Origin: Methanobacteriota archaeon | GTDB taxonomy: Archaea; Thermoplasmatota; Poseidoniia; Poseidoniales; SP79 | Assembly: GCA_002715545.1 (NCBI GenBank) | Contig: PAZI01000010.1 | Location: 19,871 to 49,471 of the forward strand | Length of the DNA: 29,601 bases | Reading direction: 5' to 3' | Shown: positions 1 to 7,244 of the stretch, in pieces | How the letters are laid out: each line of letters opens with the position of its first letter | How positions within the stretch are numbered: the first letter of the stretch is position 1 | Notes under the pieces: generated by a model | What the model saw: the letters and a program-made list of their open reading frames with translations, nothing else | Told to the model about the DNA's origin: nothing | Database searches by the model: none | Position numbers and translations under genes: made by a program

Positions 1-147
1 GGTGTGCCCAATAATGGTAGTTGGGACATTGTCCCCAATCCTTCACTGCAGCACAAGGTCTCAAGTGGCACGATCCTCATGGTTTTGGGACATCATGATG
101 AATGCCGAGTCCTGACTGAGACACTGGGGCTTGTTCAAGGAAGATGA
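1..147 (+). CDS. C-terminal end of a TrkA-C/RCK-type (potassium channel or transporter) protein, partial
   Basis: The reading frame is open from base 1 to a TGA at 145-147, so only the last 48 residues are present and the start lies outside the window. The peptide contains 'PNPSLQHKVSSGTILMVLG' followed by HHDECRVLTETLGL. This pattern (NP-x-hydrophobic, 'G(D/T)xLxVLG', then a short helix) is typical of the TrkA-C regulatory domain that ends many archaeal K+ channels and Trk/Ktr gating subunits. If so, it would bind a ligand on the cytoplasmic side of a K+ channel or transporter. Its last 13 bases overlap the convergent glycosyltransferase gene. The family call rests on a short fragment. The open frame and its fit to the neighbour's end are seen directly; the ion-channel role is inferred. 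Confidence 0.6.
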   Translation, partial: GVPNNGSWDIVPNPSLQHKVSSGTILMVLGHHDECRVLTETLGLVQGR

Positions 148-1262
148 TTGTCCTCTATATCTCGTGTACGATCATCAATTTGCTTTCCGATTCCCGCAGC
201 ACTCCCGTGCTGGCGAACGTGCAACTTTCCTCTCCGCACGCCAGTCCCATATCCATAATGAGCGATGAATGCAAACAGTGGTGCCGCGAGAACAGTGCTA
301 AGGGTTCGTCGTGGACTGTTCCCTAGTGCAGCTCCAGCCCAGCATAGGATGAGATACAGCCCAATGATGATTGAGGATGCAATGAAGAGCGTGTGAGCCG
401 CCATGGTTGAGGTCATAAAATGGGAAATATCGGTGAGAATCAGAGTAGTGGACAACAACATGATTCCCAATATGGTGTGGGTCAGCACAGGGAACCATGC
501 AATCAGATGGTGCGTAGGCGTTCTCACATCCGTTCGTCGCTCGCCTAGTATCCATCTCACCTTTCCGTAATTCATCATTTGTTTGGAAAAGGGCCGTATT
601 GTCCGTCGCCTGTGTCCTACTGAGATAGTGGGGTCGAACCAGAGTTTGAATCCACCATCACGTAATCTGGCGTCCAATTCAACGTCTTCAGCCCCTATCG
701 ACCCCTTTGCGAATCCCCCGACTTCCAGAAGTGCAGACAGTCGGTATGATGCATTCACTCCTGGATTGTGACTGACCTGCGTCAATTCCCCCGCGGGGAC
801 CTCTCCATAACGTGTGCCGCTCGTAATCCACCGTGCTCCTATTACGACATCTGCACAACGTGCAGACCATGGATCATCAGGAGGTGCCCAGTTTTGCCCT
901 CCAACTCCGGCCACTTCTTCACGGTCGTACCATTTGAGGTGCGAGGTGATCCAATCACTAGGCAATAAGGCATCATCATCTGTGAAAAGAACGATGACAT
1001 CGTCGTTGGGGTGGGCAGAATGAATTTGTTGGATTCCAAAATTGCACGCATCCGCCCTAGTTCGGCTTTCATCGAGAATCCACTTTACCCCAAAATCCTC
1101 GCACACTTGTTCTGTATCATCGACTGAGTTAGAATCAATCACCCATATTTCCAATTCACCATTCCAATCTTGATTCTTGAGTGTAGCCAATGCTTGTTTC
1201 AACATCCCCGCCGCGTTTATTGTCGGGATACAGACGCACGCAACTCGGGACGTGATTGTCAT
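135..1262 (-). CDS. Family 2 glycosyltransferase with C-terminal membrane segments
   Basis: The product is about 375 residues. Its N-terminal GT-A fold shows 'VACVCIPTINAAGMLKQAL' at the start, a nucleotide-binding D near 'VIDSNSVDDT', and the metal-binding acidic motif 'LFTDDDALLP'. The middle contains 'SIGAEDVELDARLRDGG', matching the (E/Q)D-x-(D/E) region of GT2 enzymes. Two or three hydrophobic segments follow in the last 120 residues, so the enzyme is probably anchored with its catalytic domain in the cytoplasm, transferring a sugar from a nucleotide donor to a lipid or surface glycan. An ATG at 1289 is also in frame and would overlap pcn by 14 nt. I prefer the ATG at 1262 because GAGGTG lies nine bases upstream and the protein then begins just before the first beta strand. 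It ends with TGA, third in the tfs-pcn-GT operon. The acceptor is unknown. Confidence 0.8.
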   Translation of the reverse strand: MTITSRVACVCIPTINAAGMLKQALATLKNQDWNGELEIWVIDSNSVDDTEQVCEDFGVKWILDESRTRADACNFGIQQIHSAHPNDDVIVLFTDDDALLPSDWITSHLKWYDREEVAGVGGQNWAPPDDPWSARCADVVIGARWITSGTRYGEVPAGELTQVSHNPGVNASYRLSALLEVGGFAKGSIGAEDVELDARLRDGGFKLWFDPTISVGHRRRTIRPFSKQMMNYGKVRWILGERRTDVRTPTHHLIAWFPVLTHTILGIMLLSTTLILTDISHFMTSTMAAHTLFIASSIIIGLYLILCWAGAALGNSPRRTLSTVLAAPLFAFIAHYGYGTGVRRGKLHVRQHGSAAGIGKQIDDRTRDIEDNHLP

Positions 1263-1275
1263 CTTCGCTTGCACC

Positions 1276-2031
1276 TCAGTAGGTGCCATGGTCCTGCCGT
1301 GGAGCTAACAAAAAGAGCCCTGTGCCTGCTTCGTCGGCGAAGACGAATTCAACTTTCAATGGTGCCTCGGTTGAGATTGAGAAAACCAAATCATTTGGTA
1401 AGCTTTCCAACTGTCGCGACATCCCGTTCAAATAACCAACAGTGTACGTTGAGCGTTGCATTCCATCACCGCATTCTATCTTCTCCAACTCATCACTGGA
1501 GTAAGTTACTTCCATTCTATCTTCGTTCCCACGGTTACCAAGGAATGATATCTCGTCCTCTTTGACCGTGATTTCCACATTGTCGGAAACCATGGAGACG
1601 GCTTTCATGGCGTGGGACAGTTGCTTACCTTTCAGGACGACCGTGGCGTTGGATGGAATTTTTGGAATCTGTGGATTAGGGATGTTGTTCTCATTGACCG
1701 GAGTCGTCTTGCGCAGAAGACTGCCGACAGCCATGTTGAACAAGCCGACCGATGGGTCAAGGGTCAAGGTAACCATCGACTCATCATATCCGCTGAGTGA
1801 ACTAACCTCTCTCAAGTGATCCAGTTGTACACCTATGGTGAGGGGTTCCTCCACCTCGAACGCTTCAAATGCCTCTTGGTCGATGACGATATGAGCCATC
1901 GCTGCTACTGTTGGATCAACAGACGAAATAGTCAATCTCTCCTCATCGAACTTCAATAGAACTTCATCCACAAGATTGCGGAGTACGTCCACTACGAATC
2001 TGAGCAGTTCTGGCTCTGCGACGACCTTCAC
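1276..2031 (-). CDS. pcn: DNA polymerase sliding clamp (PCNA)
   Basis: This is the homotrimeric ring that tethers DNA polymerase, ligase, FEN1 and other partners to DNA during replication and repair. From the chosen start the product is 251 residues, the normal archaeal PCNA length. Visible family features are the N-terminal 'LLRFVVDVLRNLVDEVLLKF' helix, 'LTISSVDPTVAAMAHIVI', the interdomain stretch around 'VGSLLRKTTPVNENNIPNP', and the C-terminal 'PLKVEFVFADEAGTGLFLLAP', which forms the PIP-box docking end. The frame stays open upstream through tfs, but that part does not resemble PCNA. The GTG at 2031, preceded by GAAGGG seven bases away, gives the expected N-terminus. The other in-frame candidate is a GTG at 2115. 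It lies downstream of tfs and overlaps the glycosyltransferase only if that gene starts at 1289. The stop is TGA. Confidence 0.93.
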   Translation of the reverse strand: MKVVAEPELLRFVVDVLRNLVDEVLLKFDEERLTISSVDPTVAAMAHIVIDQEAFEAFEVEEPLTIGVQLDHLREVSSLSGYDESMVTLTLDPSVGLFNMAVGSLLRKTTPVNENNIPNPQIPKIPSNATVVLKGKQLSHAMKAVSMVSDNVEITVKEDEISFLGNRGNEDRMEVTYSSDELEKIECGDGMQRSTYTVGYLNGMSRQLESLPNDLVFSISTEAPLKVEFVFADEAGTGLFLLAPRQDHGTY

Positions 2032-2080
2032 GTAGAATCCCTTCGGCTGAGTTTGAATGTACGGCTCATAATGTTCTTGG

Positions 2081-2401
2081 TCAGTATTCTCGCCACTTGT
2101 GGTTGCACTGCGCACAAGTGCAAATTCGTGTCTCTGGCTCGTCGGAAGCTCGAGTTTGCCGAAGTTCAACAAAGACTTCCATGCTCTCGCACTTTGGACA
2201 AATGTGATCGTCCTTTGTGAGAACTCCAAGGACGGGTCCCGCTTCAACGGTCTCGAATTCACGGCGTTTTGCCTTGGTAGTTGATGAAATCGAGGCAACC
2301 TTTGGGTCTGCAGGTCCCTCATAAGCACAATCGGGATTGCTGCACTCCAGAATCTGATTCTTTCCGATGAAGGCTAATGAACCACATATTGGACAGAACA
2401 A
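2081..2401 (-). CDS. tfs: Transcription factor S (TFIIS-like RNA polymerase cleavage factor)
   Basis: The protein has 106 residues, the usual length for archaeal TFS, which rescues backtracked RNA polymerase by stimulating transcript cleavage. The N-terminal zinc ribbon is CPICG at residues 3-7 and CSNPDC near residue 20. The C-terminal TFIIS-type ribbon is CPKC ... CTCAQC. The hairpin tip carries the invariant acidic pair in 'QTRASDEPETR', and the protein ends in the family signature 'HKWREY'. The start codon is TTG at 2401, supported by GGTGGT five bases upstream and by the expected first residues (M)FCPICGS. It heads the tfs-pcn-GT operon and is divergent from nop5. Confidence 0.95.
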   Translation of the reverse strand: MFCPICGSLAFIGKNQILECSNPDCAYEGPADPKVASISSTTKAKRREFETVEAGPVLGVLTKDDHICPKCESMEVFVELRQTRASDEPETRICTCAQCNHKWREY

Positions 2402-2489
2402 TCGACCACCACTCCCATGCGTACTGCCCGGCGGTTGGGTACAGGGATATTAATGTCGTCGGTCATTATGGCGGCGCTCTGATAATCAG
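2402..2489. promoter_or_regulatory. Divergent tfs / nop5 intergenic promoter region
   Basis: These 88 bases separate the start of tfs (minus) from the start of nop5 (plus) and must hold at least part of the promoters of two operons. The A/T-rich stretch GATATTAAT at 2446-2454 is the best TATA-box candidate. It lies about 40-45 bases from either start codon and its ATTAAT core reads the same on both strands, so one site could serve both directions. For tfs it would give a short leader containing the GGTGGT ribosome-binding site. No clear Shine-Dalgarno precedes nop5. The promoter is inferred from position and composition only. Confidence 0.4.
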
Positions 2490-3503
2490 ATGCCCTCTGG
2501 CGTAGCCGTGGTCGACGTTGTAGGGTGGACTTGGTGTGGCGCAGCCCTTCTTTCGGAAGGTCAGGTGGTGGAAAGTGCTGTCCCTCCGAATCTGGAAACT
2601 TCAGAGATTGTTGAACGATTGGAGCGACTTGTTTCAGGGATTCCTTCGAGTGAGGCAGAGACATTATCCATCCAACATGGTGTTGGAATCGAACGCGTGC
2701 CATGCCCCCCCTTTGAGATTGGAATCGAGGTTCCAGAGACGTGGGCAAAGATGCGGGATGCTGCAGCCATCCAGTTGACAGATAATTCATTGCTGGCCTC
2801 CGCTCTTGAACCAGATCGCTCTCTCGAACATCGTCTTGCAGCTTACGATGAGATACATGAATCCCTTGAGATTCTCAAGCACCGTCTAGTTGAATGGATT
2901 GGTTATCTACTTCCGGCGCTCGACGTGCAGATGGATCGCAATCGAATCATTTCGGCAGTGCAAGTGGAAGGCAATCTTGCATCTATCGCAACCTCCCTTG
3001 ATCTTCAACCTAAAGACGTACCTGACAAAAACCTCGTCATTGAATCTGTCAAGTCCCTTTCTACGATGATTGGACAGATGGAAATGACTTCGGGAGCGAT
3101 TCTTGATGAGGTCAGGTCGCTTGCCAAAGAGCGAGCGCCGAGCCTCTCTAATGTGATAGGTCCCGTGTTGTCCGCACGGTTAATCGTTGCAGCTCATGGC
3201 CTGGACCGCCTCTCACGTCTTTCTAGCGGAGCAATCCAGATGCTTGGCGCTGAACGCTCATTCTTTCTCGCACTTGAGCATGGCAGACCGACGCCTAAAC
3301 ATGGTTCCATTCTGTTCAGCCATCCGTGGGTTCACGCCTCACCTAAAGGTGTTCGTGGCCGCGTAGCACGTATGCTTTCAGGCCGTCTTTCGATTGCAGC
3401 TCGCCTCGATGCATTTGGAGGAACTCCTTGGGGTGAAGATGAGGTGACCATGATTAGTTCGAAGGTCGATGCAATCCGAGCTGCAGGGGGTCACTCTCAA
3501 TGA
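2490..3503 (+). CDS. nop5: Nop5 (Nop56/58-like) core protein of the box C/D RNP
   Basis: Nop5 is the scaffold of the archaeal C/D-box sRNP. It bridges L7Ae-bound guide RNA and fibrillarin for 2'-O-methylation of rRNA and tRNA. The 337-residue product has a divergent N-terminal fibrillarin-binding domain, a coiled-coil middle (about residues 110-215), and a highly recognisable C-terminal Nop domain. That domain has 'APSLSNVIGPVLSARLIVAA', then 'IQMLGAERSFFLAL', 'PKHGSILFSHPWVHASPK' and 'VRGRVARMLSGRLSIAARLDAF'. It lacks the long lysine-rich tail seen in many orthologues. The ATG of flpA overlaps its TGA (ATGA), as expected for the conserved nop5-fibrillarin pair. Confidence 0.95.
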   Translation: MPSGVAVVDVVGWTWCGAALLSEGQVVESAVPPNLETSEIVERLERLVSGIPSSEAETLSIQHGVGIERVPCPPFEIGIEVPETWAKMRDAAAIQLTDNSLLASALEPDRSLEHRLAAYDEIHESLEILKHRLVEWIGYLLPALDVQMDRNRIISAVQVEGNLASIATSLDLQPKDVPDKNLVIESVKSLSTMIGQMEMTSGAILDEVRSLAKERAPSLSNVIGPVLSARLIVAAHGLDRLSRLSSGAIQMLGAERSFFLALEHGRPTPKHGSILFSHPWVHASPKGVRGRVARMLSGRLSIAARLDAFGGTPWGEDEVTMISSKVDAIRAAGGHSQ

Positions 3504-4195
3504 GCCGCAATTCAAGATCAGTGATTGAACACCCGCGGTTGGCGATGATCCGTCGTCGCCCGTGGACCATGAAAGCGGAGGGCAGTGGTTCGATGATCTT
3601 TGAAACGAACCGAAGACTGCGTACAGGGATTCACCGTTCATGGGACCCACGGCGGTCCAAACTTGCCGCAGGGCTTGTTAACGCTCAAAGTGAGGTGCAA
3701 TGGTTGCCTGACCACAAGTCTACTGTTCTGTATCTAGGAGCAGGACACGGAAGGACAGTGTCACATCTGCATGATCTGATGTGGGGGAGAGAGGGTCATG
3801 GGCGTCTCATTGCCATTGATATCTCAGCTCGCTGCCTGCGCGACCTACGACAGATGGCAGCAACCCGCCAAGGTATCTTGCCTATTCTTGGAGATGTGAG
3901 AGAAGTACATTGGATGGCAATGAGTCTTGATGAGCCGGCAACTCATCTCATTCAAGATGTTTCAACTTCAGGCCAAGCCGAGATTTTTGCACGCTCCACT
4001 AGGTTTCTACAGGTTGGAGGTTGGGCGTTACTCTCTTTGAAATTGGCTTCTGAACGGGGTGGTAAAACAATGAAGGATGCAGTGACTGCCGCCCATTCTA
4101 CTTTGACCGACCATGGGCTCGAAGTTCTCGAAATCCTCGATTTGGCTCCACATCAGCGTGAACATCGTCTCTTCGTTGCTCGGAAGGTCTCGTGA
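3500..4195 (+). CDS. flpA: Fibrillarin-like rRNA/tRNA 2'-O-methyltransferase
   Basis: This is the SAM-dependent catalytic subunit of the C/D-box RNP. The product has 231 residues, the usual length. Motif I is 'TVLYLGAGHGRTVSHLHDL' (residues 75-93), where most homologues have GAxxGTTVSH. Later motifs are 'RLIAIDISARCLRDL', 'ILPILGDVRE', 'THLIQDVSTSGQAEIF' and 'GGWALLSLKLAS'. Candidate catalytic residues of the family K-D-K-H set are K54, D153, K181 and the histidine in 'HQREHRLFVARK'. It overlaps nop5 by four bases, and its TGA is one base before the fpg start. The somewhat divergent motif I is a lineage feature, not damage. Confidence 0.93.
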   Translation: MSRNSRSVIEHPRLAMIRRRPWTMKAEGSGSMIFETNRRLRTGIHRSWDPRRSKLAAGLVNAQSEVQWLPDHKSTVLYLGAGHGRTVSHLHDLMWGREGHGRLIAIDISARCLRDLRQMAATRQGILPILGDVREVHWMAMSLDEPATHLIQDVSTSGQAEIFARSTRFLQVGGWALLSLKLASERGGKTMKDAVTAAHSTLTDHGLEVLEILDLAPHQREHRLFVARKVS

Positions 4196-4196
4196 T

Positions 4197-5051
4197 ATGC
4201 CCGAGCTCCCTGAAGTTGAGACAGTTCGCCGCGCCCTTGCCTCACGATTGGAAGGTGCAATTATCCATACAGTCGATGTCCGCCGCCCTGATCTGAGATG
4301 GAAGATTCCCCGGATGTTTTCTGAACGACTCAGTGGATGTGTCATCAAGGAGTTTGATCGGTTAGGAAAACATCTGTTGGTTCACCTTGACTCAGGCGAT
4401 ACATGGATGGTCCACCTTGGCATGAGTGGACGCTTTTCTCTGCATCTACGCGATGATGTTGATGGCGGAAATGGTCGACATGATCACGTTGTAGTTGAAC
4501 TCGAAGATGGTCGTCGATTAGTCTACACAGACCCACGAAGGTTCGGGAGTATGGACATCACCGCTACCCTAGATCTGATGTCTCACAGGAGTCTACTGAC
4601 GCTTGGGCCAGATCCTACAAGGAGCGACTTTCTTGCAAGTTCCTTGGCTGCGAGTCTTTGTCGACGACGTGTGGTGATAAAATCCGCCTTACTCGATCAG
4701 CGCATCATTGCAGGTGTAGGTAACATTTACGCCTGTGAAGCCCTTCACATGGCTGGAATTTCTCCGAGGCGGAAGGTGAGTACATTGGTGAGAAAGGATG
4801 GAACACCTACAGCGCGTCTGGAATCGCTGGCTTCTTCTGTATCTTCCATCCTTGAGCGCGCGATTGAGGTAGGGGGGTCGACATTACGAGATTTCTCCTC
4901 TCTTGATGGACAAGAAGGGCTATTCCCTATCCAATTCAGGGTCTATGACCGAGCAGGAGAGTTATGTTCTACTCCTGGTTGTGATGGTCGAGTACAGAGG
5001 ATTGTACAACATGGTCGTAGCACATTCTGGTGTTCCGGGTGTCAGCGATGA
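4197..5051 (+). CDS. mutM: Formamidopyrimidine-DNA glycosylase (Fpg/MutM family)
   Basis: The enzyme excises oxidised purines such as 8-oxoguanine and nicks the abasic site by beta,delta-elimination. The 284-residue product begins with the diagnostic 'MPELPEVETVRRAL': P2 is the Schiff-base nucleophile and E3 the catalytic acid. K58 in 'DRLGKHLLVHL', 'YTDPRRFG', and the H2TH region 'LLDQRIIAGVGNIYACEAL' are all present. The C-terminal zinc finger uses C257, C262, C279 and C282. The frame is open further upstream, but the ATG at 4197 is fixed by the conserved N-terminus. It follows flpA by one base and overlaps the next gene by ATGA. Fpg is common in bacteria and patchy in archaea, so horizontal acquisition is plausible but not shown here. 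Confidence 0.95.
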   Translation: MPELPEVETVRRALASRLEGAIIHTVDVRRPDLRWKIPRMFSERLSGCVIKEFDRLGKHLLVHLDSGDTWMVHLGMSGRFSLHLRDDVDGGNGRHDHVVVELEDGRRLVYTDPRRFGSMDITATLDLMSHRSLLTLGPDPTRSDFLASSLAASLCRRRVVIKSALLDQRIIAGVGNIYACEALHMAGISPRRKVSTLVRKDGTPTARLESLASSVSSILERAIEVGGSTLRDFSSLDGQEGLFPIQFRVYDRAGELCSTPGCDGRVQRIVQHGRSTFWCSGCQR

Positions 5052-5887
5052 GTGAATCACGGTTGATGACCTCTGAGGTAGCTCGTCTCTCAATCTTGAA
5101 TGCTTTGATCCCTGAGGTTGAAAAAATTGCGAAAGCTGCACTTGATCAACGTAAAATGGGGCTAGATGTGTGGAAGAAATCAGATGGCTCTATTGTGACC
5201 AATGTCGATCTTATTGTTGAACGAGCGATACGAGACGTCCTCTCAGAAATAGACCCAGGAGGAGCGATCTTCGGCGAAGAATAGGGTTGGTCTGAACACC
5301 ATCCATGCGATGCTGCTTGGGTGCTCGATCCGATTGATGGAACAAGGATGTTCATCGAGGACCGACCTGGGGCCTCGATATCCATTGGATTCTGGTCTTC
5401 AGAAGGAGCGATTGCTGGAATTGTTCATGATTTGACGCGTGGAGTGACTTATGCCAGTGACGCTGTCAGCGGAACTTGGTTGTGCCCATCTCCTGTGCCT
5501 GAGTTAGGCCGAGATATCCATGGGATTTGGGATCTGAAGAGAGGGGCTCAGCATGATGTGGAAGAATGGATATTATCTGGTCTCGACGTGGAACATGAGC
5601 CCGATGGATGTGTCCTTGAGATGGCTTCCGTCGCCCATGGTGCAATAGCAGGGTACGTTTTTGCAGCTGCGGGTTGGGCTCCTTTACCTTGGGATCTAGC
5701 AGCAGGGGCAGCTCTGCTGAGAACATCAGGTGGAACTCTTCTTTGGACTGATGCTCCTGAAGGTGTCATCACCCTCCAGGATCAATCAATATCGACTCTA
5801 GAGCGTTATTCTACCGCTGGGGCAAGCGGTAGTGCCACTCTGATTGCCCTTGGTCCACACTTTGTTGATGAACTGCTCAATCAATAA
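5048..5887 (+). CDS. Inositol-monophosphatase-family phosphatase, frame interrupted by one in-frame TAG
   Basis: The family comprises Mg2+-dependent, Li+-sensitive phosphatases acting on inositol phosphate, fructose-1,6-bisphosphate, histidinol phosphate or PAP. The frame runs 5048-5887 (279 codons) and would be intact but for TAG at 5282-5284 (codon 79). Upstream are 'KKSDGSIVTNVD' and the metal-ligand motif 'GGAIFGEE' (E77/E78). Immediately after the TAG, in the same frame, come 'GWSEHHPCDAAWVLDPIDGT' (metal ligands D94, D97), then 'AGWAPLPWDLAAGAALLRTSGG' with the late WD-x-AAG motif. In relatives the interrupted position is an ordinary residue (GEES, GEEY or GEEF). The start is the ATG overlapping the fpg stop, and the gene ends with TAA. 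No other lesion is visible. It may be a fresh nonsense mutation, a sequence error, or a read-through codon. The exact substrate cannot be told. Confidence 0.85.
5282..5284 (+). other. In-frame TAG inside the IMPase-family gene
   Basis: The codon directly follows the metal-binding GEE motif and precedes GW, fifteen codons before DPIDGT. Both flanks are in one frame and align to the family without gap. TAG is one base from TAT/TAC (Tyr), TCG (Ser) and other sense codons. Confidence 0.9.
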
Positions 5888-5895
5888 CATGCTCA

Positions 5896-6720
5896 TCATT
5901 GACCATCTGAATAGATGAAACATGGTTCAGGACTCATGTCAAGCTTGATTGCAGTCAGAGTACCACTCGATTTGGAGTAGGCAGAGGTATCGATGCCGAT
6001 TCGAGCATGTCTTCCATCGGGTAATCTCAGGTTGGAAGCGTGAGGTTTACCCCATTTGCCCTCGTCAAGCTTACCGGTCACCATGTGCCCATGCACAACC
6101 GTGCGCATGGGGTCGTAGATGCCATGTGTCTGGTCGAAGAAGTGCCGCGTCCAGAGCAGGTCGTCTCCCGATTGCTCATTGAGTTCCTTTCTCGGGTCGA
6201 TACCGGCATGGCAAAGTATCCAACGGTCGAGTATGATGATTTCAGGTAGTGCGTTCAACCACATTGCATCTTCAAACATCTTCACCTCTGCTTGGTCACC
6301 CCACGTCACTTTGTACCCATTTTCAGTACAATTTCCTCCGAACATAGTAGACCAATCCGTGTAGGTCTTGCTATGTTTCCGTGAACCATTTCCTCCTATT
6401 AGGTTCGCCGCAATCGCCTGAGCGAACACCGCTTCGTGGTTGCCCTTGATTGCATGAAGATGGGGGTGTTCACGAGCCAGAGCTACGACTTCATGACTTG
6501 CAGGACCTCGATCGATGAGATCTCCAAGCAGAACGACCTCAGTTGAAGGTGATGGTTGGATTCGTTTGAGAAGGAGTTTGAGATGTTCAGAAAAGCCGTG
6601 CACATCTCCCACTGCCCAAACCTCTCCTCCTTTATCGAGGATATTCTGGAGCCTTGCTTCCAAGCCAGTCGCTCGCTCAACAGCCACGTAGTTTATTCCA
6701 CTCCATTGTTCTTGAAACAT
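5896..6720 (-). CDS. PPP-type metallophosphatase (calcineurin-like)
   Basis: The 274-residue product carries all five metal/phosphate motifs of the PPP superfamily: GDVHG (38-42), GDLIDRG (66-72), GNHE (93-96), 'ILCHAGIDP' and 'VVHGHM'. It should therefore be a dinuclear-metal phosphatase. It could act on phosphoproteins, as bacterial/archaeal PP1-like enzymes do, or on dinucleoside tetraphosphates like ApaH; the motifs do not separate these. The first 30 residues are not diagnostic. If the ATG at 6720 is used, it sits close to the divergent QueD-like gene, so a slightly later start is possible. It is convergent with the IMPase-family gene, eight bases apart, and ends with TGA. Confidence 0.88.
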   Translation of the reverse strand: MFQEQWSGINYVAVERATGLEARLQNILDKGGEVWAVGDVHGFSEHLKLLLKRIQPSPSTEVVLLGDLIDRGPASHEVVALAREHPHLHAIKGNHEAVFAQAIAANLIGGNGSRKHSKTYTDWSTMFGGNCTENGYKVTWGDQAEVKMFEDAMWLNALPEIIILDRWILCHAGIDPRKELNEQSGDDLLWTRHFFDQTHGIYDPMRTVVHGHMVTGKLDEGKWGKPHASNLRLPDGRHARIGIDTSAYSKSSGTLTAIKLDMSPEPCFIYSDGQ

Positions 6721-6788
6721 GGCCCATCATGTTGATGAGACAATGGCCCTTCAGACACTTCGTGACAAGTGAAGGGCACGATGCCGAA

Positions 6789-7244
6789 ATGGCCGTTCGC
6801 AGATGGGTTGAGACTGACACAGGTCATCGAATTCCCAATCACAAGATGAAATGCTGCAATCTACATGGACATCGATATAGATGGGAAATTGAAGTACGTG
6901 GAGAAACGGTAACGCAATCGGGTGTATCTGAGGAAGGAATGGTCATTGATTTCTCCGACATCAGTCGTATTCTCAAAGAACACGTCCATGATGTCATCGA
7001 CCATGCATTTGTAGTATGGGAAGGAGATGAGATGGCTCTACGCGCGCTTGATGAGATGGGACCTGACCACCATACTGTCATTGTTCCATTCATTCCAACC
7101 GCTGAAAATCTTGCACGCTGGGCTTTTGAGCAGGTCGCTCCCCACATCAATTCAGTCTACGGGAATAAGATGTGGGTGTCAGCGATGCACGTTTGGGAGA
7201 CGCCGAAATCCTGTGCCACTTATTATGCGGGGCTTTCCGTTTGA
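6789..7244 (+). CDS. QueD / 6-pyruvoyl-tetrahydropterin synthase-like enzyme
   Basis: This is a T-fold enzyme of the PTPS/6-carboxytetrahydropterin synthase family, which acts on dihydroneopterin triphosphate in 7-deazapurine (queuosine/archaeosine) or pterin synthesis. Zinc ligands are H13 in 'TDTGHRIPNHK' and H26/H28 in 'CCNLHGHRY', with candidate catalytic Cys 22 or 23. Further motifs are 'GMVIDFSDI', D71-H72, 'IPTAENLARWAFEQV' and E137 in 'HVWETP'. In-frame ATGs at 6729 and 6735 would add about 20 residues. I chose 6789 because family members begin just before the (R/E)-x-D-x-GHR strand and this leaves room for a promoter between the divergent genes. It overlaps the ThiF-like gene tail to tail by 22 bases. 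No other queuosine/archaeosine genes are nearby. Confidence 0.88.
   Translation: MAVRRWVETDTGHRIPNHKMKCCNLHGHRYRWEIEVRGETVTQSGVSEEGMVIDFSDISRILKEHVHDVIDHAFVVWEGDEMALRALDEMGPDHHTVIVPFIPTAENLARWAFEQVAPHINSVYGNKMWVSAMHVWETPKSCATYYAGLSV

Noticed and set aside
2032..2328. In-frame upstream extension of PCNA to an ATG at 2328
   Set aside because: It lies mostly inside tfs in another frame, does not resemble PCNA, and would make the protein 100 residues too long.
2374..2790. 138-residue open frame opposite nop5 and tfs
   Set aside because: No family features; it overlaps two certain genes and reads as a shadow of nop5.
6654..6788. Upstream extension of the QueD-like gene to 6654
   Set aside because: It would overlap the divergent phosphatase start and the added residues do not match the family; the later ATG fits the T-fold N-terminus.
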